Assembly (NCBI GenBank): GCA_002425245.1
Contig: DILW01000043.1
Coordinates: 1 to 17,492, forward strand
Length of the DNA stretch: 17,492 nucleotides
Direction: 5' to 3'
DNA from: Betaproteobacteria bacterium UBA5582
GTDB lineage: Bacteria; Pseudomonadota; Gammaproteobacteria; Burkholderiales; Rhodocyclaceae
Below the pieces are notes generated by a model. The model was not told the origin of the DNA, searched no databases, and saw only the letters and a program-made list of their open reading frames with translations. Position 1 is the stretch's first letter; every line of letters starts with the position of its first letter. The translations under genes and the position numbers were made by a program. Positions 1 through 7,671 of this stretch are shown here, piece after piece.

Positions 1-879
1 TGATGGGCGGTCCGGATTGGCGCAGGCGTCGACCACCAGGTCGGCGACACGGCGGTCGTAAAGCAGGGCGAGATGGCCGACCGGCGGCAGGTCGATGTTG
101 TGGGCGCCGGGCAGCCGCTGGTGATCGGGTGGAAAGACGTAGTTGTCGCACGGGTTGCGGAAGGCAATGGTCGGCACCCCGGTTTTTTCCACCGCCATGT
201 CGCGCAGCCACAGGGAGTCGGGGCGCATTTCGCGGGCGTTCTGGCCGTAGCCGAAGCGTGCCAGTTCAGTGCCGGCGTGTGGCGTGGCCAGGGTGATCAG
301 GGCGGCGACACGTTCGTCGCGGCCGTGGCGGGCGAGGTAGGAGCGGCAGATCAGACCGCCCATGCTGTGCCCGACCAGGGTCAGCTTGTGGGCACCGGTT
401 TCCCGGCAGACTTCTTCGATGCGCTCGCGCAGCTGCGGCACCAGGCGACCCATGCTGATGAACGGCGGGAACAGGCTCAGTGTGGCCACCGTGCAGCCGG
501 CGGCTTGCAGACGGTGGCGCAGGCTTCGCCAGACGCCGCGGCTGCAGCCATAACCATGGACCAGGAGGACCACCCGCTGCCCGGGGACGAGCCGGTCGGG
601 CGGCATGAACAGCTTTTCGCCAGGGATCAGCAGCAGGAAGGTGCGCAGGAAGGCCAGGTATTCGCTGACCACGATGCGCGGTCCCGGGCGTTGCCGGCGC
701 TCCAGGTGACGGCGGGCGAGCAGCCAGGTGGCGCCGCTCTGCAGGGCGCGCACCAGCAGCAGGGCGAGTACCGCGGCAAGCAGCGCGGCGTTCGCGTCCA
801 ATCCGCCCGGCCCGCGGGCGAGCAGGTAATAGAGGGTCAGTTCGGCTGTCAGCCAGAGCAGCAGGATGACCGGTAACAT
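1..879 (-). CDS. Membrane-anchored alpha/beta hydrolase (esterase/lipase-like), C-terminus cut by window edge
   Basis: The minus strand is open from an ATG at 879 to the window edge, giving 293 residues with no stop. The N-terminus has two hydrophobic stretches (about residues 3-21 and 31-55), probably membrane helices. A hydrolase domain follows: a strand ending in HGYG (residues 108-111, likely oxyanion region), then GHSMGG with the presumed nucleophile Ser172. A late VGHLALL holds a candidate catalytic His and an upstream DNYVFPPD a candidate Asp. GHSMGG is typical of lipases and esterases acting on hydrophobic esters; the substrate cannot be read from sequence. The ATG lies 3 bases after the dnaQ stop and has no clear Shine-Dalgarno, so translation is probably coupled to dnaQ. 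It is the last visible gene of the methyltransferase-rnhA-dnaQ operon. The fold call is firm; a specific function is not. Confidence 0.82.
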   Translation of the reverse strand, partial: MLPVILLLWLTAELTLYYLLARGPGGLDANAALLAAVLALLLVRALQSGATWLLARRHLERRQRPGPRIVVSEYLAFLRTFLLLIPGEKLFMPPDRLVPGQRVVLLVHGYGCSRGVWRSLRHRLQAAGCTVATLSLFPPFISMGRLVPQLRERIEEVCRETGAHKLTLVGHSMGGLICRSYLARHGRDERVAALITLATPHAGTELARFGYGQNAREMRPDSLWLRDMAVEKTGVPTIAFRNPCDNYVFPPDHQRLPGAHNIDLPPVGHLALLYDRRVADLVVDACANPDRPS

Positions 880-882
880 GGT

Positions 883-1605
883 TCAGCCGACGGTTTCGCC
901 AGGCGCCACCTTGGGCAGCCACAGGCAGTTGCCCTTGGATTCCTTGTCGATGGCGGCGAGCACAGCCTCGTGCGCGGCCCGTTCGTCATCGCTGGCACGC
1001 CGTACGCGCAGCGGCTTGCGCTGGCGCACCTGGCCGTCGGCGCCGAGCAGGGCGCGCGGCGCCTCCTCGGGTTCGATCATCAGCGCGTTCTGGCCGCGGG
1101 TCATGGCCAGGTAGACCTCGGCCAGCAGTTCGGTATCGAGCAGGGCGCCGTGCAGGGTGCGGCTGGAGTTGTCGATCTCGTAGCGTTCGCACAGCGCATC
1201 CAGGCTGTTGCGCTTGCCCGGATGCAGCTCCTTGGCTTCGCGCAGGGTGTCGATGACGCCGCTGCAGATCGTTTCGACCGGGACCCGGCCGAGCCGGTCG
1301 AGCTCGGCGTTGAGGAAGCCAAGGTCGAAGGGCGCGTTGTGGATGATCAACTGGGCGCCGTTGATGAATTCGAGGAACTCGTCGGCGATGTCGGCGAACT
1401 TCGGCTTGTCGGCCAGGAATTCGAGCGAGATGCCGTGCACCGCCTGGGCGCCGGCGTCGATTTCGCGCTCGGGATTGATGTACTTGTGCAGGTGATGCCC
1501 GGTCAGCCGCCGGTTGACCATCTCGATGCAGGCGACTTCGATGATGCGGTGGCCGTCGCGCGGGTTGAGGCCGGTGGTTTCGGTATCGAGGACAATCTGT
1601 CTCAT
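883..1605 (-). CDS. dnaQ: DNA polymerase III epsilon subunit, 3'-5' proofreading exonuclease
   Basis: This 240-residue protein (E. coli epsilon is 243) is the proofreading subunit of the replicative DNA polymerase III core, removing misincorporated nucleotides. It is a DEDDh exonuclease. Exo I is DTETTG at residues 7-12, Exo II is NAPFDLGFL, and Exo III is HGALLDTELL with the catalytic His and Asp four residues apart. After the domain comes RGQNALM, matching in place the clamp-binding segment of E. coli epsilon, then a charged linker and a C-terminal tail ending KVAPGETVG that should bind the alpha subunit. The ATG at 1605 is preferred because the protein begins MRQIVLDTETTG as in the family and AAGGAA lies just upstream. 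The reading frame stays open further upstream only inside rnhA. Its ATG overlaps the rnhA stop (ATGA). In E. coli rnhA and dnaQ are divergent; here they are co-transcribed. Confidence 0.97.
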   Translation of the reverse strand: MRQIVLDTETTGLNPRDGHRIIEVACIEMVNRRLTGHHLHKYINPEREIDAGAQAVHGISLEFLADKPKFADIADEFLEFINGAQLIIHNAPFDLGFLNAELDRLGRVPVETICSGVIDTLREAKELHPGKRNSLDALCERYEIDNSSRTLHGALLDTELLAEVYLAMTRGQNALMIEPEEAPRALLGADGQVRQRKPLRVRRASDDERAAHEAVLAAIDKESKGNCLWLPKVAPGETVG

Positions 1606-2051
1606 GCCGTTTCCTTCAATTCGTCGATGCCGCGATTGGCCAGCGCGTCGGCGCGTTCGTTTTCCGGGTGGCCGGCGTGGCCCTTGACCCAGATCCATTC
1701 GAGCTGGTGGCGGCGCGCCTGTTCGTCGAGCTGCTGCCACAGGTCGGCGTTCTTGACCGGTTTCTTGTCGGCGGTCTTCCAGCCGTTGCGCTTCCAGCCG
1801 TGAATCCACTCGCTGATGCCCTTCAGCACGTATTGCGAGTCGCTATGCACGCGCGCCTTGACCGGGCGCTTCATGGCGTCGAGGGCGCGGATCACCGCCA
1901 GCAGTTCCATGCGGTTGTTGGTGGTGGCGGCTTCGCCGCCCCACAGTTCCTTCTCGTGACCGCCGGCGCGCAGGATGGCACCCCAGCCGCCGGGGCCGGG
2001 ATTGCCGCGGCAGGCGCCGTCGGTGTAGATGTCGACGATTTCAGTCGCCAT
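1602..2051 (-). CDS. rnhA: Ribonuclease HI
   Basis: This 149-residue enzyme (E. coli 155) cuts the RNA strand of RNA/DNA hybrids, clearing R-loops and primer remnants in the cytoplasm. The four carboxylates of the two-metal active site are visible: Asp11 in YTDGACRGNPGPGG, Glu49 in NNRMELLAV, Asp71 in HSDSQYV and Asp135 in ENERADALA. The flexible-loop His is His125 in VKGHAGHPENERAD. The basic handle region (WKRNGWKTADKKPVKN) typical of bacterial RNase HI is present. AAAAGGAG sits 5 bases before the ATG, a strong ribosome site. The gene overlaps the end of the upstream methyltransferase gene by 11 bases and the dnaQ start by 4, so the three are surely one transcription unit with coupled translation. 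Confidence 0.98.
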   Translation of the reverse strand: MATEIVDIYTDGACRGNPGPGGWGAILRAGGHEKELWGGEAATTNNRMELLAVIRALDAMKRPVKARVHSDSQYVLKGISEWIHGWKRNGWKTADKKPVKNADLWQQLDEQARRHQLEWIWVKGHAGHPENERADALANRGIDELKETA

Positions 2052-2757
2052 GTTGCTCCTTTTGCGCGACCGGACGCAGGGCTTTGGCGCGTACGGTCTT
2101 CTTGCGCCAGTTGGGGGTGATCAGGCGCATGCCGTGCACGCGCTTGACGGCGCGCAGCATATAGACGGCGCCGGAAAATTTCCACCAGCGGCGGCCGGCA
2201 CTTTCGGTGAAGCCCCAGCGTTGCAGCCATTTCTGCTGTTCGCAGGGCGGCGCGTAGCAGCCGAAGCTGCCGCGGTCGACCTCGAAGCCGAGCAATTTGA
2301 GCCAGTCCTTGAGGCGGGTCGGCGACAGGTAGCTGCCGTTCCACGGAAAACCGCTGCCGGGGCGCGCCCGCCGCTTCAGGCCCCACAGCGACAGAGGATT
2401 GAAGCCGGTGACGATCAATTGCCCCTCGGGTATCAGGATGCGCTCGACTTCGCGCAGGATCTGGTGCGGGTCTTCGGCAAACTCCAGGACGTGCGGCAGT
2501 ACCACCAGGTCGACGCTTTGCCCGGCAATCGGCAGGGCGGCGGGCAAGCAGGTGACGGCAACCGGCTGGCCGCTGCCGATGCGGATGCGCAGCGCCATCC
2601 GGTTGGCGCGCAGCAAGTCGCATTGGGGCAGGCCGATCTGCAGGGCGTTGAAGCCGAAGATGTCGGGAACGGTCTCGTCGATCCGGGCGATTTCCCAGTC
2701 GAGGACATAACGCCCCTGGGGTGACGCCAGCCAGGCGTCGAGGTCTCGATTTGACAT
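2041..2757 (-). CDS. Class I SAM-dependent methyltransferase-like protein (E. coli YafS neighbourhood homologue)
   Basis: This 238-residue protein has the second half of a class I methyltransferase fold in good order. VDLVVLPHVLEFAEDP matches motif II/post-II of the Methyltransf_11 group, and EVERILIPEGQLIVTGFNP matches motif III. The glycine-rich motif I is hard to recognise; only GFNALQIGLPQ stands where GxGxG should be, so SAM binding is unproven. A gene of this type lies between gloB and rnhA in E. coli (yafS), which supports the family call. The substrate is unknown; a role near glyoxalase or RNase H has not been established as far as I know. I chose the ATG at 2757, giving MSNRDLDAWL; upstream in-frame ATGs exist (2787, 2823) but would lie in the gloB promoter or coding region. 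The C-terminus is basic and overlaps rnhA by 11 bases. Confidence 0.85.
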   Translation of the reverse strand: MSNRDLDAWLASPQGRYVLDWEIARIDETVPDIFGFNALQIGLPQCDLLRANRMALRIRIGSGQPVAVTCLPAALPIAGQSVDLVVLPHVLEFAEDPHQILREVERILIPEGQLIVTGFNPLSLWGLKRRARPGSGFPWNGSYLSPTRLKDWLKLLGFEVDRGSFGCYAPPCEQQKWLQRWGFTESAGRRWWKFSGAVYMLRAVKRVHGMRLITPNWRKKTVRAKALRPVAQKEQHGD

Positions 2758-2779
2758 CCGGGCCTGCTGGTTCGATAGT
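2751..2779 (+). promoter_or_regulatory. Predicted sigma-70 promoter of gloB
   Basis: A perfect -35 box TTGACA (2751-2756) is followed after exactly 17 bases by GATAGT (2774-2779, four of six matches to TATAAT). Transcription would start about 2785-2787, at or beside the gloB ATG at 2786. The -35 box overlaps the start codon of the divergent methyltransferase gene. No Shine-Dalgarno precedes gloB, which fits a leaderless message. Seen by eye; not tested. Confidence 0.6.
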
Positions 2780-2785
2780 TCCCGC

Positions 2786-3541
2786 ATGTTCGAAATCTCG
2801 CTCATTCCCGCTTTCAAGGACAATTACATCTGGCTGCTCCGCCGGGGCCGCCAGGCCTTCGTTGTCGATCCGGGCGACGCGGCGCCGGTTTTGCAACGAC
2901 TCGCGGCCGATGACCTGGAGCTCGCCGGCATCCTGATCACCCATCATCACGCCGATCACCAGGGCGGCATTGCCGGGCTTCTGGCACATCGGGCATGCGA
3001 CGTATTCGCACCGGCCGAAGAGTCTATCACAGGGCGGACTCACCCCCTGCGCGGTGGCGAACGTCTTGAATTGCTGGGCGTTGCCGTCGAGGTGCTGGCC
3101 GTTCCCGGGCACACCCTGGGGCATCTCGCCTACCTGGCGCCGGGCGCGCTGTTCTGCGGCGACACCCTGTTCGGCGCCGGTTGCGGGCGATTGTTCGAGG
3201 GAACGCCAGCGCAGATGAGCGCTTCGCTGGAGCGTATTGCGGCGCTGCCGGACGCTACCCGGATCTACTGTGCGCACGAATACACCCAGATGAACCTGCC
3301 TTTCGCGCAGGCAGTGGAACCGGACAATCCGGACATTGCCGCGCGCATCCAGCGGGTGGCGGCGGCGCGGGTGGCAGGGCAGGCGACGGTGCCGCTGACC
3401 CTGGGCGAGGAGCAGCTGAGCAACCCCTTCCTGCGTTGCCGCGAGCCGGCGGTGATTGCATCCGCGCAGGCGAACGGTGCGCGGGATGCAAGCCCGGTCG
3501 AGGTGTTTGCCGCCCTGCGTGCCTGGCGCAACGTTTTCTAG
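2786..3541 (+). CDS. gloB: Hydroxyacylglutathione hydrolase (glyoxalase II)
   Basis: This 251-residue metallo-beta-lactamase-fold enzyme hydrolyses S-D-lactoylglutathione to D-lactate and glutathione, the second step of methylglyoxal detoxification in the cytoplasm. The binuclear metal site is complete: THHHADH gives His53, His55, Asp57 and His58, then His109 in PGHTLGH, Asp126 in FCGDTLF and His164 in YCAHEYT. The N-terminus (IPAFKDNYIW) is the family signature, which fixes the ATG. The C-terminal third is the helical HAGH domain with NPFLRCREP. No ribosome site precedes the ATG and a good promoter ends only 6 bases upstream, so the mRNA may be leaderless. The gene is divergent from the methyltransferase-rnhA-dnaQ operon. 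Its TAG stop shares the palindrome CTAG with the stop of the convergent response regulator, a 4-base overlap. Confidence 0.97.
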   Translation: MFEISLIPAFKDNYIWLLRRGRQAFVVDPGDAAPVLQRLAADDLELAGILITHHHADHQGGIAGLLAHRACDVFAPAEESITGRTHPLRGGERLELLGVAVEVLAVPGHTLGHLAYLAPGALFCGDTLFGAGCGRLFEGTPAQMSASLERIAALPDATRIYCAHEYTQMNLPFAQAVEPDNPDIAARIQRVAAARVAGQATVPLTLGEEQLSNPFLRCREPAVIASAQANGARDASPVEVFAALRAWRNVF

Positions 3542-3927
3542 CGGCGCTGCTGGATCCGATTGGCGGTTCGCTTGAGGGCGTCGAGCACCCGCGCGGCGTT
3601 GAAGGGCTTGACGATGAAGCCGCTGGCGCCGTTGGCGATTGCGTCCTGGACGGTTTCCGGTTCGGCGCTGCTGGTGATCATGATGAACTCGGTCTCCGGC
3701 ATGTTCTGCCTGATTTCGGCCATCGCCTCCAGCCCGTTTTTCTCCGGCATGAGGATGTCCATGCAGACGATGTCGGGGCTCAGGCGCTCGACCACCTCGA
3801 CCGCCTGGGCGCCGTTGCGGGCTTCGCCGATCACTTCGTAAGCTTCGCCGCGGAGGATGCTGCGCAGGATGGCACGCATCATGTCGTTGTCGTCGACGAT
3901 GACGATGCTCAGGCGTTTATTGCTCAT
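3538..3927 (-). CDS. Single-domain response regulator (CheY-like)
   Basis: The 129 residues make one receiver domain and nothing else. The acidic pocket is Asp12-Asp13, the phosphoacceptor is Asp57 in VCMDILMP, the switch threonine is Thr85 in MITSSAE, and the conserved lysine is Lys107 in GFIVKPF. There is no DNA-binding or enzymatic output domain, so it should act by binding a partner protein after phosphorylation, as CheY does, or as a phosphate shuttle. No histidine kinase or chemotaxis gene is in the window, so the partner is unknown. The gene follows a three-helix membrane protein gene by 12 bases and is probably co-transcribed with it. CheY is the best-known relative, but flagellar control cannot be assumed. 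The ribosome site before ATG 3927 is weak. Confidence 0.93.
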   Translation of the reverse strand: MSNKRLSIVIVDDNDMMRAILRSILRGEAYEVIGEARNGAQAVEVVERLSPDIVCMDILMPEKNGLEAMAEIRQNMPETEFIMITSSAEPETVQDAIANGASGFIVKPFNAARVLDALKRTANRIQQRR

Positions 3928-3939
3928 TTGTTCACTGTG

Positions 3940-4356
3940 CTAGTAGCAGTTGGCGCGGAAAAATAACAGCGCAACCAGAGAGATGCCGATCGCGCAAGCC
4001 GCCCAAAATATCGCCCAGCGCATGGCCAGAGCAGCGTTGCGGTGGGCACCGCGCTGGCGCGCCTGGAAGAGTCGCTGGACTTCGCCGATGGTGAGTACTG
4101 CGCTCAGGGCAAAGAAGATCATGCCGGAGAACATGGCGATGATCAGCCCGTTATCCATCTTCCGGCAACCGCCACTGGTGACGCGCAGGTAGGAGAGAAT
4201 GGTATCGGTGCGGAAGGCGTAGCCGGCAACCAGATAGGTCAGGCCACCAAAAACCGCGATCAACAGGATCGTCAGCCGGGTCTGGCCTTGCTGCAATTGC
4301 GCCCAGCGGTTACTGATATAGTCGATAATCCGCTTCGCGAATCGCTGTTTAGCCAC
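3940..4356 (-). CDS. Three-helix membrane protein of unknown function
   Basis: I do not recognise the family. The 138-residue product has a basic, glutamine-rich N-terminus (residues 1-27), a hydrophobic helix about 28-48 (LTILLIAVFGGLTYLVAGYA), a second about 70-92 (LIIAMFSGMIFFALSAVLTI) and a third about 113-133. A short Arg-rich loop (QARQRGAHR) separates helices two and three, and a periplasmic or cytoplasmic loop of about 20 residues with a Cys (SGGCRKMDNG) separates one and two. The start is GTG at 4356; AGGCG lies 4-8 bases upstream, and no ATG is available near it. It stands 12 bases before a CheY-like regulator gene, so a joint role in signalling is possible but is inference only. 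It is divergent from the DUF748 gene across a 50-base gap in which I see no convincing promoter. Confidence 0.8.
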   Translation of the reverse strand: MAKQRFAKRIIDYISNRWAQLQQGQTRLTILLIAVFGGLTYLVAGYAFRTDTILSYLRVTSGGCRKMDNGLIIAMFSGMIFFALSAVLTIGEVQRLFQARQRGAHRNAALAMRWAIFWAACAIGISLVALLFFRANCY

Positions 4357-4406
4357 TTTACGCCTGCGTTTGCCAAAGTAAACGAGAAACTCACGTCAAG
4401 GTTACC

Positions 4407-7400
4407 ATGTCCATGGATTCACAGGTGATATTGTCAAAAGTGTCATCGATCAAAAACCAGCTTGCCCGACCGGCTTGCCGGCGCTGGGGGCTGCGCTTAT
4501 TGTGGGCTTTCCTTGCCCTGCTGGCGTTGGCTTTCCTGGTCGCGCCGCCGGTGGTGGAATCGGTGCTGGAAAAGCAGCTCAGCCAGTATCTGCAGCGCAC
4601 GGTTTCGATCGACAAGCTGACCATCAATCCGCTACGGCTGTCGGCCACCGTTGGTGGTCTGAGTGTGGTGCATGAGGGTAAGGAGCAGGCTGGTTTCGAC
4701 GAACTGCGGGTGAATCTGTCGTCGGCCTCGCTGTTCAAGCTGGCACTGGTGGTCGATGAGATCCGGCTCGACGGTTTGCGTCTTGCCGTCGCCAGGACGA
4801 GCGAGGGCAGCTACGATATTTCCGACTTGCTTGACCGCTGGCTGCAGCCAGACGAGGAGGATTCCGGCACGCCACGTTTCTCGCTGAACAACATCGAAGT
4901 GGTTGGTGCCCGCCTCAGCTTCGCCGATCTGCCGCGCGAACGCGAATTTGTCGTCAGCGACCTCAATGTGGCCTTGCCTTTCCTGTCCAGTCTGCCCTAC
5001 CAGGCCGAAATTCTGGTCCAGCCAATGCTTTCGGCCAACGTCAATGGCTCGACCTTTCACCTCGACGGCACCACCACGCCCTTTGCCGATGGCCGCGAGA
5101 GCGAGATCCGGCTCGATCTCACCGACTTCGACCTGAGCACCCTGCAACCTTACCTGCCGGCCGCCGTGCCGGTGAAGATCGCCGCCGCTCGCCTCAATAC
5201 ACAGCTCAAGGCGCTGTTCCGGGAAATGCCCGGCGGGGAGAACTCGCTGCTTCTCGTCGGCGACACCCGCTTGTCCGACGTACAACTGCAGCAGCCCGGC
5301 GGGCAGCCGCTGGTCGGCTGGAAATCGCTGGCAGTGGCGGTCGAGCAGGTCGACCCCTTCAAGCGCAAGATCGACCTGCGCCGGGTGGTGCTTGATGGTT
5401 TGGCGCTCGATCTGGCGGTGAGTCGCCAGGGCGAACTGAATCTCTTGAAGCTCGCCGGCACGCCAGGTGGTGCATCGACGCCCGCGCCGCCGCCGGTGCA
5501 CTGGTCGGTGGGCGGTTTCGAGCTCAACGATGGCCGTATCGGCTGGTCGGATGCCTCGGGCAGCGAACCGGTACGCGGTGAGTTGCGCGGCTTGCGGGCG
5601 CGTGTCGGGCCGGTGGATGCACAGCTGAAGCGCGTCGAAATTGCCGAATTCGGTGCCCAGGTCGATTTCGGCGAGCAACTGCAGGTGGCCGGGCTCGACC
5701 TCAAGGCGGTGCAGGTCGACGTGGCCGGACGGCGGATCGACATCGGCGAACTGAACAACGCCGGAACGCGAGTGGCGCTGCGCCGCGAGGCCGGCGGGCA
5801 GCTCGCCTGGCTGACTCCGCCGCAGCTGAAATCCTCCGCCAAGGCGGCGGAAGCCGCGGCGCCGGCCTGGCGGGCGCGGGTAGCGAAGCTGGCGGTGGAT
5901 GACCTCCAGTTGCAGTTCGAGGATCGCTCGGTACAGCCGGTGGCGGTGCAGCGGATAGACGGACTCAGCCTGCGCGGCGAGGGGTTGGGCAACATTCCCG
6001 ACGAAAAGGGCCGCGTTACGCTGGAAGCGGCGATCAACAAGCAGGGGCGGCTGGCGATTCAGGGCGATGTGCAACTCGAACCGCTGGCGGCGAGCTTGCG
6101 GATCGACAGCAAGGCGATTCCGCTGGCTTCGCTGCAGGGCTATTCGGGGCAGTATCTGAATGTGCAACTGCAGCGCGGCCAGTTTTCCGCCGACGGCGAG
6201 GCGAATTTGCGTCTGGACAAGGGCAAGTTGCTCGCCGGCTACAAGGGCTCGGCGACCCTGGGCAACCTGCTGCTGGTCGATCCGGAAAACAAGAGCGACT
6301 TCCTCAAGTGGAAATCGCTGTACGTCGGCGGCATCGATTTCCGCCTTGAGCCGATGCGTGTCGACATCCGCGAGATCGCCCTCAGCGACTTCTATTCGCG
6401 CCTGATCCTCAGTCAGGAGGGCCGGCTCAACCTGGCCGACATGGTGCGCCAGCCGGCCACGACTGAAACACCACCGGCTACCGCCGAACGGGCACCGCTG
6501 CCGCTGAGCATTGCCCGGGTGACGCTGAACAACGGGGTGGTGAATTTCACCGACCGCTTCGTCCGCCCGAACTACACCGTCGACGTCGGCAAGCTCGGTG
6601 GCCGGGTTACCGGCCTGTCTTCGGTCGACGGCACGGTGGCCGAAATGGAGTTGCGCGGCAATTACGGCGTGTCGGCCCCGGTGCTGATCAAGGCCCGGCT
6701 CAATCCGCTGGCGGCCAAGTCCTTCCTCGATCTCCAGGCCGAGGTCAAGGGCGTCGATCTGACCGGCTTTTCACCCTATTCGGGCAAATATGCCGGCTAT
6801 CTGATCGACAAGGGCAAGCTGTCGCTCAACCTGGCCTACAAGCTTGAAAACCAGCAACTGACCGCCGACAACCGCCTGTTCCTCGACCAGCTGACCCTGG
6901 GCGAACGGGTCGATAGTCCGGATGCCACCAGTCTGCCGGTCAACCTGGCGCTCGCCCTGTTGCGCAACAACCGCGGCGAGATCGACATCAACCTGCCGAT
7001 TTCCGGGTCGCTCGACGATCCGCAGTTTTCGCTCGGCGGCGTCATCATCAAGGTCATCGTCAACCTCTTCGTCAAGGCCGTGACGTCGCCATTTGCCCTG
7101 ATCGGTTCGATGTTCGGCGGTGGTGAGGAACTGTCCACCCTGGCCTTTGCGCCCGGCCAGGCGGTGTTTGATGCAGAGGCGGTGAAGAAGCTGGAAACAC
7201 TGGCGCGGGCGCTACGTGAGCGTACTGCCCTGAAGCTGGAGATCACCGGTCACGCCGATCCGGAAACTGATCGAGAGGGCCTGAAGCGGCGTGCCATCAC
7301 TCAGGCCATGCAGCGCGAGAAGCTGGCCGATCTGCGCAAGCAGGGCAAGGACGTGGATGTTGCCCGCATCGAGGTGGCCGAGTACCCGCTCTATCTGGCC

Positions 7401-7667
7401 CGCGTGTACAAAGCAGCCAAATTCCCCAAGCCGCGGAACTTCGTTGGCATGCAGAAGGATCTGCCGGTGGCCGAGATGGAGAAACTGCTCTTGGCCAATC
7501 TGCCGGCCACCGACGACGACCTGCGCCAGCTGGCGCGCGAGCGGGCCGAACAGGTTCAGGCCTGGCTGCTCGATCCGGGCGGGGTGGACATTGGCCAGTT
7601 GTTCCTGGTGCCGCCGAAGGCGGAATCGGCAGCGCCCGGTGGCCGCGTGGACTTTTCCCTGAGGTGA
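4407..7667 (+). CDS. DUF748 family AsmA-like envelope protein with OmpA-like C-terminal segment
   Basis: The 1086-residue product starts with a basic cytoplasmic stretch and one membrane helix (about residues 30-47), then a very long, presumably periplasmic, beta-rich region. The segment just after the helix (QYLQRTVSIDKLTINPLRLS) is typical of the AsmA/DUF748 superfamily, large proteins thought to span the periplasm; several AsmA-like proteins take part in phospholipid traffic to the outer membrane. Repeats of the type 'G-x-V-N-F-T-D-R' (IARVTLNNGVVNFTDRFV, about residues 699-716) recur across the chain. Around residues 908-950, LAFAPGQAVFD...LEITGHADP resembles the OmpA peptidoglycan-binding fold, but the usual NxxLSxxRA helix is not evident, so binding is uncertain. 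AAGG lies 5 bases before the first ATG; a second in-frame ATG is at 4413. The gene is followed 4 bases later by rmuC. Family call firm, function inferred. Confidence 0.88.
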   Translation: MSMDSQVILSKVSSIKNQLARPACRRWGLRLLWAFLALLALAFLVAPPVVESVLEKQLSQYLQRTVSIDKLTINPLRLSATVGGLSVVHEGKEQAGFDELRVNLSSASLFKLALVVDEIRLDGLRLAVARTSEGSYDISDLLDRWLQPDEEDSGTPRFSLNNIEVVGARLSFADLPREREFVVSDLNVALPFLSSLPYQAEILVQPMLSANVNGSTFHLDGTTTPFADGRESEIRLDLTDFDLSTLQPYLPAAVPVKIAAARLNTQLKALFREMPGGENSLLLVGDTRLSDVQLQQPGGQPLVGWKSLAVAVEQVDPFKRKIDLRRVVLDGLALDLAVSRQGELNLLKLAGTPGGASTPAPPPVHWSVGGFELNDGRIGWSDASGSEPVRGELRGLRARVGPVDAQLKRVEIAEFGAQVDFGEQLQVAGLDLKAVQVDVAGRRIDIGELNNAGTRVALRREAGGQLAWLTPPQLKSSAKAAEAAAPAWRARVAKLAVDDLQLQFEDRSVQPVAVQRIDGLSLRGEGLGNIPDEKGRVTLEAAINKQGRLAIQGDVQLEPLAASLRIDSKAIPLASLQGYSGQYLNVQLQRGQFSADGEANLRLDKGKLLAGYKGSATLGNLLLVDPENKSDFLKWKSLYVGGIDFRLEPMRVDIREIALSDFYSRLILSQEGRLNLADMVRQPATTETPPATAERAPLPLSIARVTLNNGVVNFTDRFVRPNYTVDVGKLGGRVTGLSSVDGTVAEMELRGNYGVSAPVLIKARLNPLAAKSFLDLQAEVKGVDLTGFSPYSGKYAGYLIDKGKLSLNLAYKLENQQLTADNRLFLDQLTLGERVDSPDATSLPVNLALALLRNNRGEIDINLPISGSLDDPQFSLGGVIIKVIVNLFVKAVTSPFALIGSMFGGGEELSTLAFAPGQAVFDAEAVKKLETLARALRERTALKLEITGHADPETDREGLKRRAITQAMQREKLADLRKQGKDVDVARIEVAEYPLYLARVYKAAKFPKPRNFVGMQKDLPVAEMEKLLLANLPATDDDLRQLARERAEQVQAWLLDPGGVDIGQLFLVPPKAESAAPGGRVDFSLR

Positions 7668-7671
7668 GTCG

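Noticed and set aside
883..1809. Extended dnaQ start at 1809 giving 308 residues
   Set aside because: The extra N-terminus is rnhA read in another frame; the family start MRQIVLDTETTG and a ribosome site place the start at 1605.
4317..4322. TATAGT as a -10 box for the DUF748 gene
   Set aside because: No -35 match lies at 16-18 bases, and the box is 85 bases from the start inside the divergent membrane-protein gene; too weak to call.
4632..6167. A 511-codon antisense frame inside the DUF748 gene
   Set aside because: Same codon-bias shadow effect; the translation is low-complexity, rich in Arg, Gln and Leu, with no fold signature.
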